From Microbacterium sp. SORGH_AS_0969 (GTDB taxonomy: Bacteria > Actinomycetota > Actinomycetes > Actinomycetales > Microbacteriaceae): DNA of 64,000 nucleotides. The notes below the pieces were generated by a model. That model worked only from the letters and a program-made list of their open reading frames with translations. It had not been told where the DNA came from and did not search any database. A program made the position numbers and the translations under genes. Shown here piece by piece: positions 44,430 through 53,472 of this stretch. Every line of letters starts with the position of its first letter. Within the stretch, counting starts at the first letter, position 1. The stretch spans positions 1,364,001-1,428,000 of the forward strand of contig NZ_JAUTAG010000001.1 in NCBI RefSeq assembly GCF_030818255.1. Reading direction: 5' to 3'.

Positions 44430-45214
44430 TGCACGGCCCCGCCCTGCTCTTCTGTCCCGCCGACCGCCCCGACCGGTACGCCAAGGCGGCCGCGGCGGCC
44501 GACACCGTGATCCTCGACCTCGAGGATGCCGTGGCTCCCGCCGACAAGGTACGCGCGCGTGAGGCGCTCGCCGCTCATCCTCTCGACCCGGAGCGGGTGA
44601 TCGTTCGGCTCAACGCGGCGGGATCGCCCGACCACGCGCTCGACCTCACCGCCGTCCGGGCGAGCGGGTACACGACCGTGATGCTCGCGAAGGCGGAGTC
44701 GGCCGCCGACGTCGAGGCGACGGACGGGTTCGAGGTCGTCGCGCTGTGCGAGACGGCGCGCGGCATCGTGCACGCCGCCGAGATCGCCGCGCACCCCGCG
44801 ACGGTCGGGTTGATGTGGGGAGCCGAAGACCTCATCGCGAGCATGAGCGGCCGCTCGAGCCGCTTCGCCGACGGCCGCTACCGCGACGTCGCCCGCACCG
44901 CGCGCGCGAACGTTCTGCTGGCCGCCCGCGCCCACGGCAAGGACGCGATCGACGCGGTACACCTCGACATCGCGGACCTCGAGGGCCTGCGCGCCGAGTG
45001 CGAGGATGCCGCGGCCTCGGGGTTCACCGCGACGGCGTGCATTCACCCGACGCAGGTCGCGACGATCCGCTCGGCCTACGCGAGCACCGACCCCGAGCGC
45101 GAGTGGGCCCGGGCGGTGCTCGCCGAGGCGGAGGGACAGCCCGGGGTGTTCCGTTTCCGCGGGCGCATGATCGATGAGCCGGTGCTGCGGCAGGCACGCG
45201 AGATGCTGCGGTGA
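44429..45214 (+). CDS. CitE-like HpcH/HpaI aldolase/lyase
   Basis: A 261-residue TIM-barrel lyase of the CitE/malyl-CoA lyase-like family. FCPADRPDRYAKAAAAADT, VILDLEDAVAPADKVRARE, VIVRLNAAGS, VALCETARGIVHA and MWGAEDLIASMSG supply the Mg and CoA-site residues. Bacterial CitE-like proteins of this kind cleave or form malyl-, beta-methylmalyl- or hydroxymethylglutaryl-like CoA esters. ATG at 44429 sits in a TGATG overlap after a GAGGAG site; a TTG three bases earlier is the alternative. Confidence 0.9.
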   Translation: MHGPALLFCPADRPDRYAKAAAAADTVILDLEDAVAPADKVRAREALAAHPLDPERVIVRLNAAGSPDHALDLTAVRASGYTTVMLAKAESAADVEATDGFEVVALCETARGIVHAAEIAAHPATVGLMWGAEDLIASMSGRSSRFADGRYRDVARTARANVLLAARAHGKDAIDAVHLDIADLEGLRAECEDAAASGFTATACIHPTQVATIRSAYASTDPEREWARAVLAEAEGQPGVFRFRGRMIDEPVLRQAREMLR

Positions 45215-45798
45215 CGGCAACCTGGCGCGCGACGCAGAAAGCCAACCGCCGGGCGTCGCTGATGCGTTCGGCGGCGGCGCTGTTCGCCGAGCGGGGCTTC
45301 GCGGCCGTGTCGACGGTGGAGTTGGGCGAGGCCGTGGGCATGAGCGGCCCCGCGCTCTACAACTACTTCCCGAGCAAAGAGGCGCTCCTCGCCGAGCTGC
45401 TGATCGACGCCAGCCGCCGCCTGCTCGAGGGGGGTCGCGCTCTGGTGGCCGAGGCCGGGTCCCCCGACGAGGTTCTGTCGCGGCTCGTCCGCTTCCACCT
45501 CGACTTCGCGACGGCCGACCCCGACACGATCCGTATCCAGGACCGCGAGCTCGCCCAACTGCCCGCCGACGCGAATCACCAGGTGCGCAGTCTGCAGCGG
45601 CGATACGTCCAGGAATGGGATGCCGTCCTGGCATCCGTCCGTCCCGAACTCGATGCGGCCGAGCGCCAGACGCGCGTCCTCGGCACCTTCGGCCTGCTCA
45701 ACTCGACCCCGCACAGCGCCGAATCGTCCGGCGACCGCGCGGCGGAGATCCTGGCCGCGATGGCCCTGCGCGCGCTGGTGGGGGCAGTCGGCGGCTGA
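45211..45798 (+). CDS. TetR-family regulator of the acyl-CoA carboxylase operon
   Basis: A 195-residue repressor with the helix-turn-helix SLMRSAAALFAERGFAAVST, GEAVGMSGPALYNYFPSKEA, and a C-terminal domain of the type that senses acyl-CoA esters in similar operons (RFHLDFATADPDTIRIQDRE). It is coupled to the lyase gene by GTGA. Two TTACyGA-type palindromes before the first gene are its likely targets. Confidence 0.9.
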   Translation: MTATWRATQKANRRASLMRSAAALFAERGFAAVSTVELGEAVGMSGPALYNYFPSKEALLAELLIDASRRLLEGGRALVAEAGSPDEVLSRLVRFHLDFATADPDTIRIQDRELAQLPADANHQVRSLQRRYVQEWDAVLASVRPELDAAERQTRVLGTFGLLNSTPHSAESSGDRAAEILAAMALRALVGAVGG

Positions 45799-45799
45799 C

Positions 45800-46190
45800 G
45801 TCGCTGAGCGGGGCCGGGGCTGTGGTTCCGGGCCGCGGGCCGGGGCCGCATCCTGTGCCGTTGTGCGGAGTCCGTGGGCGACGCGCCGTGTGGCGGCCGT
45901 GGACGGCGGCGTGTCGGGCCTGGAGTCCGCGTGACGGTACGCGGGGTGGTGCCGGGGCTGTGGTTCCGGGCCGCGGGCCGGGGCCGTGGCATCCTGTGCC
46001 GTTGTGCGGAGTCCGTGGGCGACGCGCCGTGTGGCGGCCGTGGACGGCGGCGTGTCGGGCCTGGAGTCCGCGTGAGGGTACGCCGGCCGGTGCCGCCGGC
46101 GCCGTGGCACCCTGTGCCGTTGTGCGGAGTCCGTGGGCGACGCGCCGTGTGGCGGCCGTGGCTGGCGGTGTGTCGGCCCTGAACTCCGCC
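45800..46190. repeat. three-copy tandem repeat, noncoding
   Basis: The block around TCCTGTGCCGTTGTGCGGAG then TCCGTGGGCGACGCGCCG occurs three times, beginning near 45851, 45992 and 46111 (spacing 141 and 118 bp). Each is followed by GTGTGGCGGCCGTGG. It fills the convergent gap between the TetR and Nudix genes. No gene is supported in it. Near-identity suggests recent duplication or gene-conversion-type maintenance. Confidence 0.8.
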
Positions 46191-46226
46191 CGAGGGTTCG
46201 GCCCGTGGCGCCCGAGCGACGCCCCG

Positions 46227-46634
46227 TCACTCCGGCAGGAAATACTCCCGCGCCAGCGGGGCGATCTCGATTCCGGATGCCGTCGCGGCGGTGACCCAGC
46301 GAAGTTCCACGATCTCGGCATCCAGGACCGGCTGCTGGTCACCGATGTCGACACGGAACACGTCCGCGACCACCTCGAAGCCGGGTTCGTTCGCCGCCGC
46401 GGCAGCGAACTCGCCGAGCGGCTCGAGGGCGGCGGGGTCGACGTCGAGGTTGATCTCCTCGGCGAGCTCGCGGGCGAGGGTCTCGGCCGCCGTCTCGCCC
46501 GCCTCGGGCTTGCCGCCGGGCTGCATGAAGGCGGTGGTCCCCGCCTTCCGCACGAGCAGCAGGCGTCCCTCGGCGTCGGTGATCACCGCGGCGGAAACGC
46601 GGATTCGGCGGGGTTCCGTGGCATCCTGTCGCAC
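46227..46634 (-). CDS. Nudix hydrolase
   Basis: A 135-residue Nudix-fold pyrophosphohydrolase. The Nudix box reads GKPEAGETAAETLARELAEE followed by INLDV, with the RELAEE metal-binding glutamates intact and Asn in place of the last Gly. The first strand is SAAVITDAEGRLLLVRKAG, and FMQPGGK leads into the box. The substrate is unknown. The start is GTG at 46634 with TAGCGT (46641-46646, minus strand) six bases before it, so it is probably leaderless. Confidence 0.9.
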   Translation of the reverse strand: MRQDATEPRRIRVSAAVITDAEGRLLLVRKAGTTAFMQPGGKPEAGETAAETLARELAEEINLDVDPAALEPLGEFAAAAANEPGFEVVADVFRVDIGDQQPVLDAEIVELRWVTAATASGIEIAPLAREYFLPE

Positions 46635-46675
46635 CCCCGCACGCTAACACCCGCGCGGGGCCACCTCGTAACAGC

Positions 46676-46737
46676 GTTGAGTGTCCAAGACACGCCGCAA
46701 CCGCGCGGGCGGAAACGGCGTGTCTTGGACACTCAAC
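46676..46737. repeat. TGTCCAAGACACGCCG palindromic repeat, copy 3 (perfect arms)
   Basis: A 22-bp arm (46676-46697, containing GTGTCCAAGACACGCCG) is perfectly complementary to 46716-46737, around an 18-base loop. It lies between the Nudix gene and the FtsX-type permease stop. It could also serve as a terminator. Confidence 0.82.
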
Positions 46738-46761
46738 GGGGACGGGGACGGAGGTGCAGCG

Positions 46762-48096
46762 TCAGACCGTGCCGCGGCGGATGCCCGTCACGATCGGACG
46801 CGTTGACGCGAGGGCCGCGGCGACCAGCCCGAAGCCCGCGACGAAAGTCACGGCGATCGTCGCCACCGACAGCGGGGCCATCACGAGACCGATCCCCACG
46901 ATCGGGAACGACAGCACCCCGCCCAGGGCGGCACCGCCCACCGCGGCCCACCGCAGGGGAACCATGACCGTGAGCCGGCGGGCGCGGCGGAGTTCGGCAT
47001 CCGGGATGCCGAGCCGGTCGAGGCCGACGATGAGGTCGCGCTCCTCGAGCGCCGACGCCGCCTGCGTGACCCCCACCGCGCACGCGAGCAGGACGAAGGC
47101 GATACCGAGCGTGAGGAGAACGCCGGTGCGGATGTCGGTCAGAAGCGTCACGCCCTCGGCACCCTCGGCCGCGTTGACGACGGCCAGGCCGCACCCGGCG
47201 ACCACCGCGATGAACGACACGATCGCCATGCCCGACACCCGGCGCCAGGACGGACCCGCGTGAGCCGCGAGCTCACGACCCGCGACGAGCTGCGCCGCAC
47301 CTTTCGCGTGGCGGGCCATGGCGCGGCCACGGGCCGCGATGATCGGCGCGCCCACGAGGTTGAGCAGGGCCATGCCGCCCACGAACAGTCCGAGCAGCAC
47401 GCCCGTGGCGAGGGCAGGCCCGACGAGGCTGCCGACGACACTGAAGTTCGCGACCGCGAGGCCGACCGCCACGAGCAGGACGAGCCCGACGATGAGCACC
47501 GCGCGACGCGACGGCGGCGCGGCGCTGCGCGTCCGCACGCCCAGCGGGGTCACGGTGACCTTCCGCAGGCTCGCGGCGGCGCTGATCGCGGCGATGACGA
47601 CCACGCCCACCAGCACGCCCGCCCCCAGGAGAGGGGTGATCGCGACGGCCGCGACCCCGACCGGGCCGCCGAAGAACGGGAGCAGGCCGACCAGCGGCAG
47701 GAACGCGGCGTACAGCGCCACGCCCGCGACGGCGCCCGCGGCGGCGACGAGGGTGGCCTCGAGCACCGTGAGCGCCCAGATCTCGCGTCCGCTCGCGCCC
47801 AGCAGACGCAGGGTGGCGAGCCGGTCGTTGCGGCGGCGGCTCGACAGGCGCGCGGCCGCCGCTCCGAGCGTCACGAGCGGGACGGCCAGCAGCAGCAGGG
47901 CGAGCGAGGCCAGGATGCCGTAGACCCCTTCGCCGCTCTGCGTTCGAGGATCCACGAGGAACATGTGCGCGCCACCGGCGACGGTGAGGAGCAGAGCCGT
48001 GGTCACCGCGAAGGCGACCGCGGGGAGGACGAGCGCCGCGCGACCCTGGCGGCTGGGACGCGACAGCAGACGGGCCAGGGGGAGGACGGTGCTCAT
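46762..48096 (-). CDS. FtsX-like ABC permease
   Basis: A 444-residue membrane protein with about ten helices. TLRLLGASGREIWALTVLEA is the first cytoplasmic coupling loop, and DRLGIPDAELRRARRLTVMV the second. It lacks a big extracytoplasmic domain, unlike the permease at 29.3 kb. It is the last gene of a minus-strand run that includes the metal uptake genes, and is coupled to the ATPase by an ATGA overlap. It could export or sense an antimicrobial or the cluster product (inference). Confidence 0.88.
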   Translation of the reverse strand: MSTVLPLARLLSRPSRQGRAALVLPAVAFAVTTALLLTVAGGAHMFLVDPRTQSGEGVYGILASLALLLLAVPLVTLGAAAARLSSRRRNDRLATLRLLGASGREIWALTVLEATLVAAAGAVAGVALYAAFLPLVGLLPFFGGPVGVAAVAITPLLGAGVLVGVVVIAAISAAASLRKVTVTPLGVRTRSAAPPSRRAVLIVGLVLLVAVGLAVANFSVVGSLVGPALATGVLLGLFVGGMALLNLVGAPIIAARGRAMARHAKGAAQLVAGRELAAHAGPSWRRVSGMAIVSFIAVVAGCGLAVVNAAEGAEGVTLLTDIRTGVLLTLGIAFVLLACAVGVTQAASALEERDLIVGLDRLGIPDAELRRARRLTVMVPLRWAAVGGAALGGVLSFPIVGIGLVMAPLSVATIAVTFVAGFGLVAAALASTRPIVTGIRRGTV

Positions 48097-48797
48097 CGCA
48101 GGACCCCCGCGGTGTCGTCGACGACCTGGCCGTCGCGCAGCCGCACGATGCGCGAGCAGCGGCGGGCGACCTCGGCGTCGTGCGTGACCATGACGAGCGT
48201 CCGGCCCTGGCCGGTGGTGGCGTGCAGGAGCGCGCTCAGCACGTCGGTCGAGGTGGCCGAATCCAGCGCACCGGTGGGCTCGTCGGCGAAGACGACCGGT
48301 GCCCCGGTCACCTGCGCGCGGGCGATCGCGACGCGTTGCGCCTGCCCGCCCGAGAGCTGACCGATGCGGCGGGACTCCATTCCCGCGAGTCCCAGGGCGG
48401 CGAGCCAGCCGGCGGCGTGGCGCTCGGCATCCGTTCGCCTCATCCCGGTGAGCAGCAGCGGCAGGGCCGCGTTCTCGACGGCGGTCAGCTCGGGCAGCAG
48501 CAGGTGCTCCTGGAAGACGAAGCCCAGGAGCGTGCGGCGGACGCGCGCGCGTTCGCCCTCGCTGAGGCCGACGAGCTCGATCGGCTGAGCGCCCGGTGGC
48601 GAGAGCACGACGGAGCCGGAGTCGGGTGCGATCACGGCGGCGAGGGTGTGCAGCAGGGTGGTCTTGCCCGACCCCGACGCCCCCATGACGGCGACGGACT
48701 CGCCGGCGCGGATGGTCAGGGACACGGAGTCGAGCGCCGACAGCTCGCCGTAGCGCTTGACGAGTCCGGTGGCGGTGAGGACGGGAGAAGAGGTCAT
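48093..48797 (-). CDS. ABC transporter ATP-binding protein, LolD/MacB type
   Basis: A 234-residue ATPase. Walker A is GASGSGKTT, the signature LSGGQAQRVAIARAQ, Walker B VVFADEPTGALDS and the H-loop MVTHDAEVARRC. It is the partner of the FtsX-like permease. ATG at 48797 (MTSSPVLTATG) is favoured because the ABC fold begins there. The gap to the upstream ATPase gene is 78 bp, so it may share a transcript with the metal importer. Confidence 0.92.
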   Translation of the reverse strand: MTSSPVLTATGLVKRYGELSALDSVSLTIRAGESVAVMGASGSGKTTLLHTLAAVIAPDSGSVVLSPPGAQPIELVGLSEGERARVRRTLLGFVFQEHLLLPELTAVENAALPLLLTGMRRTDAERHAAGWLAALGLAGMESRRIGQLSGGQAQRVAIARAQVTGAPVVFADEPTGALDSATSTDVLSALLHATTGQGRTLVMVTHDAEVARRCSRIVRLRDGQVVDDTAGVLR

Positions 48798-48875
48798 GCC
48801 TCCATCCCAGCCGCGGGGGTCGGCCGTGTCGTCCGTCCCGGAGCGTATCCGCATCCGCCGCGGGAGGGACCCCGA

Positions 48876-49643
48876 TCATCCGACGAGGATGCGCGCCCGT
48901 CCACCCACGTGGGTCGAGGTGATGGGCACGCCGTAGACCTTCGAGACCCGCTCCGACGACAGGGCCGCGTCGGGGGCGCCGTCGGCGAGGACCCGCCCGT
49001 GCTGCAGCAGGACGACCCGCGTGCAGTACGCGGCAGCGAGATCGAGGTCGTGGAGGGTCAGCACGGCGGTGGCGGCGGTGTCGCGCAAGTGCGCGAGAAG
49101 AGCGTGCTGGTGACGCAGGTCGAGATGGTTCGTGGGCTCGTCCAGCAGGACCACTTCCGCCTGCTGCGCGAAGGCGCGCGCCAGAAGCACGCGCCTTCGC
49201 TCGCCACCCGACAGGGCGTCGAGGGTGCGATCCAGCAGCCCCGTCAGCTCCCACCGCTCGGCCACCGCCGAGACCACCGCGTGATCGTCGCCGTCGTAGC
49301 GATGCCAGTCGCCGCGGCCCGCCGCGCGCCCGAGCAGCAGCACGTCGCGCGCCCGGTACGGCAGATCGGTGTGCTCGTCCTGCGCGACGAAGGCGAGGTG
49401 CCGCGCGCGGTCGCGGTCCCGCAGGCGCGTCAGGTCACGACCGTGGAGGAGCACGCGCCCGCCGGCCGGGCGGGTGAGCCCGGCCAGCGCGCGCAGCAGA
49501 GAGGTCTTCCCCGCACCGTTGGGGCCGACGATCGCGACGCGCTCACCCGGGTGCAGGGTGAAGGAGAGATCCTCGATCACGCGGTGGCGTCCGTGCGCGA
49601 CGGCGACCCCGTCGGCCTCGAGCAGTGCGGGGGTGTCAGCCAT
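48876..49643 (-). CDS. ABC ATPase of metal/siderophore importer (FecE/BtuD-like)
   Basis: A 255-residue ATPase for uptake of an iron-siderophore, haem, cobalamin or other metal chelate. Walker A is GPNGAGKTS, the signature LSGGERRRVLLARAF, Walker B VVLLDEPTNHLD and the H-loop TLHDLDLAAAYC. The DEPTNHLDL wording is typical of FecE/FhuC/HmuV. Its start overlaps the end of the binding-protein gene. Confidence 0.92.
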   Translation of the reverse strand: MADTPALLEADGVAVAHGRHRVIEDLSFTLHPGERVAIVGPNGAGKTSLLRALAGLTRPAGGRVLLHGRDLTRLRDRDRARHLAFVAQDEHTDLPYRARDVLLLGRAAGRGDWHRYDGDDHAVVSAVAERWELTGLLDRTLDALSGGERRRVLLARAFAQQAEVVLLDEPTNHLDLRHQHALLAHLRDTAATAVLTLHDLDLAAAYCTRVVLLQHGRVLADGAPDAALSSERVSKVYGVPITSTHVGGRARILVG

Positions 49644-50607
49644 CGGTGCCCGCGGTGATGGTCTCCAGGCCCGCGATCGCCGCGGGCGCCGGACTCGACG
49701 TGTCGGCACCGACCATGACGATGCGGCCGGCCTTCACGGCATCCAGTTCTCCGATCCCGGGCTCGGCGAGCAGCTTCTCGCGCGCCTGTTCCTCGGTCTC
49801 TCCGTACAGACCGTGCGTGAGCACGATCCAGGTCGGCTGCGCCGCCAGGAGGCTCTCGGTCGAGACGGTGAGGTACACGTCGCTCTGGTCGCCGTACACG
49901 TTGTCGAGTCCGGCCGCGGTCAGGACCGCCGCGGGCATGCCCGCTCCGCCGTATGCCGAGATCGGGTCCTCCGACGAGAAGTAGTACACCCAGGCCGCCG
50001 AGTCTCCGGTCGCGGGGCGCGTCGCCGCGGCGATCCGCTGGTCGAGGGCGTCGGCCGCGGGGTCGGCGGTCGCGCTCGTGTCGAAGACCGTGCCCAGGCG
50101 CCGGACATCGGCGGTGATCGTGTGCAGGTCGACGGCCCCGCTCGCGGTGGTGGCGTCGTGCCCGCATTCGCCCTGCACGGTCAGGATCGGGATGCCGGCT
50201 GCCTTCACCTGCGCCGGGTCGGCCGAGAAGAGCCCGTAGCCGAACACCAGGTCGGGCGTCGCCCCCACGATGGTCTCGGTCGTCGGGTCGGCGGGGTCGA
50301 GGATGAGGTCGTCGGAGGGCGGGTCGGTGATCGAGGCCGCGAGCGCCGCTCCGAACTCGGCGGTGCGGGCGGTGACGGCGTCTCCGGCGCCCGCGGCGGC
50401 GAGCAGCTCGACGGCGGCGGTCCCCACGGTCAGCACCCGCTCGGGGCGTGCGTCGATCTGCACGTCGGTTCCGCAGTCGGTGACGGTCACGGGGTACGTC
50501 TCTCCGGAGTTCGCGGAGGGAGCGGCGGCGCCGGGGGAGGAGCATCCGGCGAGGGCAGTGGCACCGACCAGGAGGAGGGAGGTGGCGAGGGCGGGACGCG
50601 AGCGCAT
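49636..50607 (-). CDS. FecB/BtuF-type metal-chelate-binding lipoprotein
   Basis: A 323-residue lipoprotein (lipobox ATALAGC, lipid Cys at residue 22). The mature protein has the TroA/FecB-like two-lobe pattern: TDVQIDARPERVLTVGTAAV, PDLVFGYGLFSADPAQVKAA, VYLTVSTESLLAAQPTWIVL and AVKAGRIVMVGADTS. It probably binds a metal chelate outside the membrane and hands it to the FecCD-like permease. The ligand is unknown, but the neighbouring RiPP genes make a peptide metallophore possible. Confidence 0.9.
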   Translation of the reverse strand: MRSRPALATSLLLVGATALAGCSSPGAAAPSANSGETYPVTVTDCGTDVQIDARPERVLTVGTAAVELLAAAGAGDAVTARTAEFGAALAASITDPPSDDLILDPADPTTETIVGATPDLVFGYGLFSADPAQVKAAGIPILTVQGECGHDATTASGAVDLHTITADVRRLGTVFDTSATADPAADALDQRIAAATRPATGDSAAWVYYFSSEDPISAYGGAGMPAAVLTAAGLDNVYGDQSDVYLTVSTESLLAAQPTWIVLTHGLYGETEEQAREKLLAEPGIGELDAVKAGRIVMVGADTSSPAPAAIAGLETITAGTDG

Positions 50608-50630
50608 CGATTTCCTTTCGGGTGGGGCTG

Positions 50631-51710
50631 TCACGCGTCGCGGCTGCGACGGGCGATCAGCAGGAGGAGCAGGGGAGTGCCGAGCAGGGCGGTCAGGATG
50701 CCGAGCGGGATCTCCCGCGGGGCCAGCACGGTGCGCGCGAGGGTGTCGGCGGCCACGAGGAGCAGCCCGCCGAGCAGCGCACTCGTGGGCAGGAGGAGGC
50801 GATGTGTCGCTCCGACGAGTCCGCGGGCGAGGTGGGGGACGACGAGACCGACGAATCCGATGGACCCGCTCACCGCGACCGCGGCGGCGATGGCGACGGC
50901 GGTGACGATGGCGACGTTTCGGCGGAGGCGGTCGGGGTCGCTCCCGAGGCTCCGGGCCACGTCGTCGCCGAGGCCGATGGCATCCAACCGGCGTCCCCAG
51001 ACGGTGAGGATACCCACGGTCGTCACGAGGGCGAGAGCGACGAGCGGCAGGTCGGTCCACGACGCCTGCCCCAGGGAGCCGAGCATCCAGAAGGTGATCG
51101 CGCGGATCGCGTCGCGATTGTCCGAGAGCACCACGACGAGATTCGTCACGGCCGAGAGGGCGTACCCGACGGCGAGTCCGGCGAGCACCAGTCGACCCGA
51201 ACCGAGCCGACGGCGCGGACCGACGAGCACGAGCACGACGACGAGCGCGAGCAACGCCCCCACGAAGGCTCCGCCCGAGGTCGAGAGCGTGCCCGCGAGC
51301 GCGCCGACGCCCAGCGCGATCACGGCGGCTGCGCCGAGCGAGGCGCCGGAGGTGATCCCCAGCAGATAGGGGTCGGCGAGGTCGTTGCGAACGACCGCCT
51401 GCAATGCCGCGCCGCTGGCCGCGAGGATCGCGCCCACGCAGAACCCGAGCAGCACGCGCGGGGCGCGCAGCTGCCCGACGACGGTGTCGGCCAGACGTGT
51501 GGCATCGGTGCTTCCCGCCGTTCCCGTCAGTGCGCGCCAGGCGGCGTCGACGACCTCGGCCGGGGTGAGCGCGATCTGGCCGACGGCGACGGCGAGCACC
51601 ATGACCACAGGGACGGCGACGGCCAGCAGAGCGACGACGGCGACGGCCGGGCGGCGGCGTCGAGCGGCCGTCGCCGACTTGACGTCGGTCGCGAGCTCTC
51701 CTACGGTCAT
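50631..51710 (-). CDS. FecCD-family iron-chelate/metal ABC permease
   Basis: A 359-residue permease with about ten helices. LRAPRVLLGFCVGAILAASG, AALQAVVRNDLADPYLLGIT and SGASLGAAAVIALG are the hallmark FecCD segments (RNPLADP-like). SIGFVGLVVPHLARGLVGAT is the coupling helix. A single permease gene implies a homodimer, as in BtuC. Its ATG at 51710 is 37 bp from the divergent exporter start, with a metal-regulator-like box between. Confidence 0.94.
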   Translation of the reverse strand: MTVGELATDVKSATAARRRRPAVAVVALLAVAVPVVMVLAVAVGQIALTPAEVVDAAWRALTGTAGSTDATRLADTVVGQLRAPRVLLGFCVGAILAASGAALQAVVRNDLADPYLLGITSGASLGAAAVIALGVGALAGTLSTSGGAFVGALLALVVVLVLVGPRRRLGSGRLVLAGLAVGYALSAVTNLVVVLSDNRDAIRAITFWMLGSLGQASWTDLPLVALALVTTVGILTVWGRRLDAIGLGDDVARSLGSDPDRLRRNVAIVTAVAIAAAVAVSGSIGFVGLVVPHLARGLVGATHRLLLPTSALLGGLLLVAADTLARTVLAPREIPLGILTALLGTPLLLLLIARRSRDA

Positions 51711-51717
51711 GGCCTAA

Positions 51718-51732
51718 TGATAACCATTCTCA
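51718..51732. promoter_or_regulatory. Zur/Fur-type box in the 37-bp divergent gap
   Basis: TGATAACCATTCTCA is a 7-1-7 imperfect palindrome; the left arm TGATAAC and the reverse complement of the right arm, TGAGAAT, match at 5 of 7 positions. It resembles actinobacterial Zur and Fur-family boxes (TGAnAATnATTnTCA) and does not resemble a DtxR box. It occupies the space where both divergent promoters must lie, so one repressor could silence both arms. Confidence 0.6.
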
Positions 51733-51747
51733 ATAAGGTGAAATGAC

Positions 51748-53472
51748 ATGGCTCACCTTCGACTCCTCCGCCTCTGGCGTGGGCATACGGGGGCGCTTCT
51801 TGCGCTCATCGGCGTCGGCGTAGCGATCTCGGCAACGTGGGCGACGCAGGCCGTCGTGCTGTCGCAGCTGTTCGCGGGTCTGCTCGCGGGCCGCTCGCTC
51901 GTCGACTCCGCGCTCCTCCCCCTGCTCATCGCGGTGGCCGCGGTCCTGCTCCTCCGCCCCGGTCTCACTCTTCTGCGTGCCGCGATCGCACACCGGGCGA
52001 TGGATGCCGTCAAGCGCGACCTGCGTCGGCACGCCGTCGCCGCGCTGATCGAGCGCACGGCGCGCACGCCCGGTGAGGGACGCACCGGCGCGGACCAGGC
52101 CACCGTGACCGACGGTGTCGAGAACCTCGACGCGTACCTCTCGGCCTACGTGCCGCAGCTGGCGGTGACGGGTGTCGTGTTCGTCGCCGTCGGAACGGGT
52201 CTCGTGCTCGTGGACCCCGTGATCGGGGCCGTGGCGATCGTCGCCGCCGTCGTTCTTCCGCTCGCCCCTCGCCTGTGGGACCGGGTGCTCGCTGCCCGGG
52301 GCGGTGACCACTGGGACGCGTACCAGCAGCTCCATGCCGAGTTCGTCGACTCGATGCACGGGATGACGACCCTCGTCGCGTTCGGGCAGGAAGAACGGCG
52401 CGAGCGCGAACTGGCCGCGGCTTCCGACACGCTGCTTCGGCGGACGCTGCGCCAGTTGAGCGTGTCGCTCGTGGAGTCGGGACTGTCGCAGTTCGCCCTG
52501 CTCGCCGTCCCGGCGCTCGTACTCGTGCTCATCGCCGTGCGGGGTGGGGAGCTGAGCGCATTCGAGATGTTCGCCGCCGTCCTGCTGTCGATCGAGCTGG
52601 TCCGCCCCCTGCGCGAACTCGCCGCAGCCTGGCACGCGGGCTACCTCGGAACCTTCTCGGGACCGCTCGTGCTCGACCTCGTCGAGGCGGACCGCGGGCG
52701 CCGTGACCCGGAGCCGGTCGCGCGCGGCGAGGTCGCGCTGCCTTTGGAGGCCCGGGATCTGAGCCTGCGGCATCCGAACTCCTCCGCACCGGTCGTGCGG
52801 GGAGCGTCCTTCCGTGTGGATGCCGGACTCACCGCGATCGTCGGTCCCACCGGCGCCGGCAAGTCATCGATCGCGGCGGCCATGGCGGGTCTGCTCGAGC
52901 CCGAGGAGGGCACGATCTCGCTCGGCGGTCGGACCATGGGCGTCGATGAGCTGCGGGCGCGCGTGAGCCTGGTCGCCCAGGACCCGGCGCTGCTCGCGGG
53001 CGATGTGGCCGCCGAGATCGCGCTCGCGGCTCCCGCGGACGCCGAGGCGGTCGAGGTCGTCGCAGCGCGGGCCGGGATCGGCACGGGAGAGAGCCGTCTC
53101 ACCCTCGAAACCTCGCTCGGCGACGGCGGAGCGGTGCTCTCGGGAGGGCAGCGCCAGCGCGTCGCCATCGCCCGCGGTGACATGCAGCAGCGGCGTGTCC
53201 TGGTCCTCGACGAAGCCACCTCGGCCCTCGACCCCGCGGCGGAGGCCCGGGTGATCGCCTCCTTGCGCGCGGCCCGCCCCGACGACGCGATCGTCGCGGT
53301 CACCCACCGTCTCGCGGTGGCGGAGAGCGCCGACCGGGTGATCGTCGTGCAGGAGGGAAGAGTCGTGGAGACCGGTGCGCCCGCCGACCTCCGAGCGCGC
53401 GACGGGGCGTACGCCGCGTTGCTCGCCGCCGAGGCGGTCGGCGCCGTGCCCGCCGGGGGAGGTCGCGCGTGA
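51748..53472 (+). CDS. ABC half-transporter, CydD/YbtP-like (TM plus ATPase)
   Basis: A 574-residue exporter-fold half-transporter. Six helices fill the first 300 residues, then the ATPase: Walker A GPTGAGKSS, signature LSGGQRQRVAIARGD, Walker B VLVLDEATSALD and VTHRLAVAESADRV. It pairs with the next gene (GTGA overlap), as in CydDC, YbtPQ or IrtAB. The last two import iron-siderophores despite the exporter fold. Role here: export of the modified peptide or re-import of its metal complex (inference). An AAGGTG site precedes the ATG. Confidence 0.9.
   Translation: MAHLRLLRLWRGHTGALLALIGVGVAISATWATQAVVLSQLFAGLLAGRSLVDSALLPLLIAVAAVLLLRPGLTLLRAAIAHRAMDAVKRDLRRHAVAALIERTARTPGEGRTGADQATVTDGVENLDAYLSAYVPQLAVTGVVFVAVGTGLVLVDPVIGAVAIVAAVVLPLAPRLWDRVLAARGGDHWDAYQQLHAEFVDSMHGMTTLVAFGQEERRERELAAASDTLLRRTLRQLSVSLVESGLSQFALLAVPALVLVLIAVRGGELSAFEMFAAVLLSIELVRPLRELAAAWHAGYLGTFSGPLVLDLVEADRGRRDPEPVARGEVALPLEARDLSLRHPNSSAPVVRGASFRVDAGLTAIVGPTGAGKSSIAAAMAGLLEPEEGTISLGGRTMGVDELRARVSLVAQDPALLAGDVAAEIALAAPADAEAVEVVAARAGIGTGESRLTLETSLGDGGAVLSGGQRQRVAIARGDMQQRRVLVLDEATSALDPAAEARVIASLRAARPDDAIVAVTHRLAVAESADRVIVVQEGRVVETGAPADLRARDGAYAALLAAEAVGAVPAGGGRA

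Noticed and set aside
45820..46230. Frames of 100-200 residues through the tandem repeat
   Set aside because: Unit lengths of 141 and 118 bp shift phase differently, so no single frame is maintained across the copies.
51718..51732. DtxR/IdeR iron box
   Set aside because: The sequence does not match the TTAGGTTAGSCTAACCTAA-type consensus. The 7-1-7 form with TGA/TCA ends fits Zur/Fur better.
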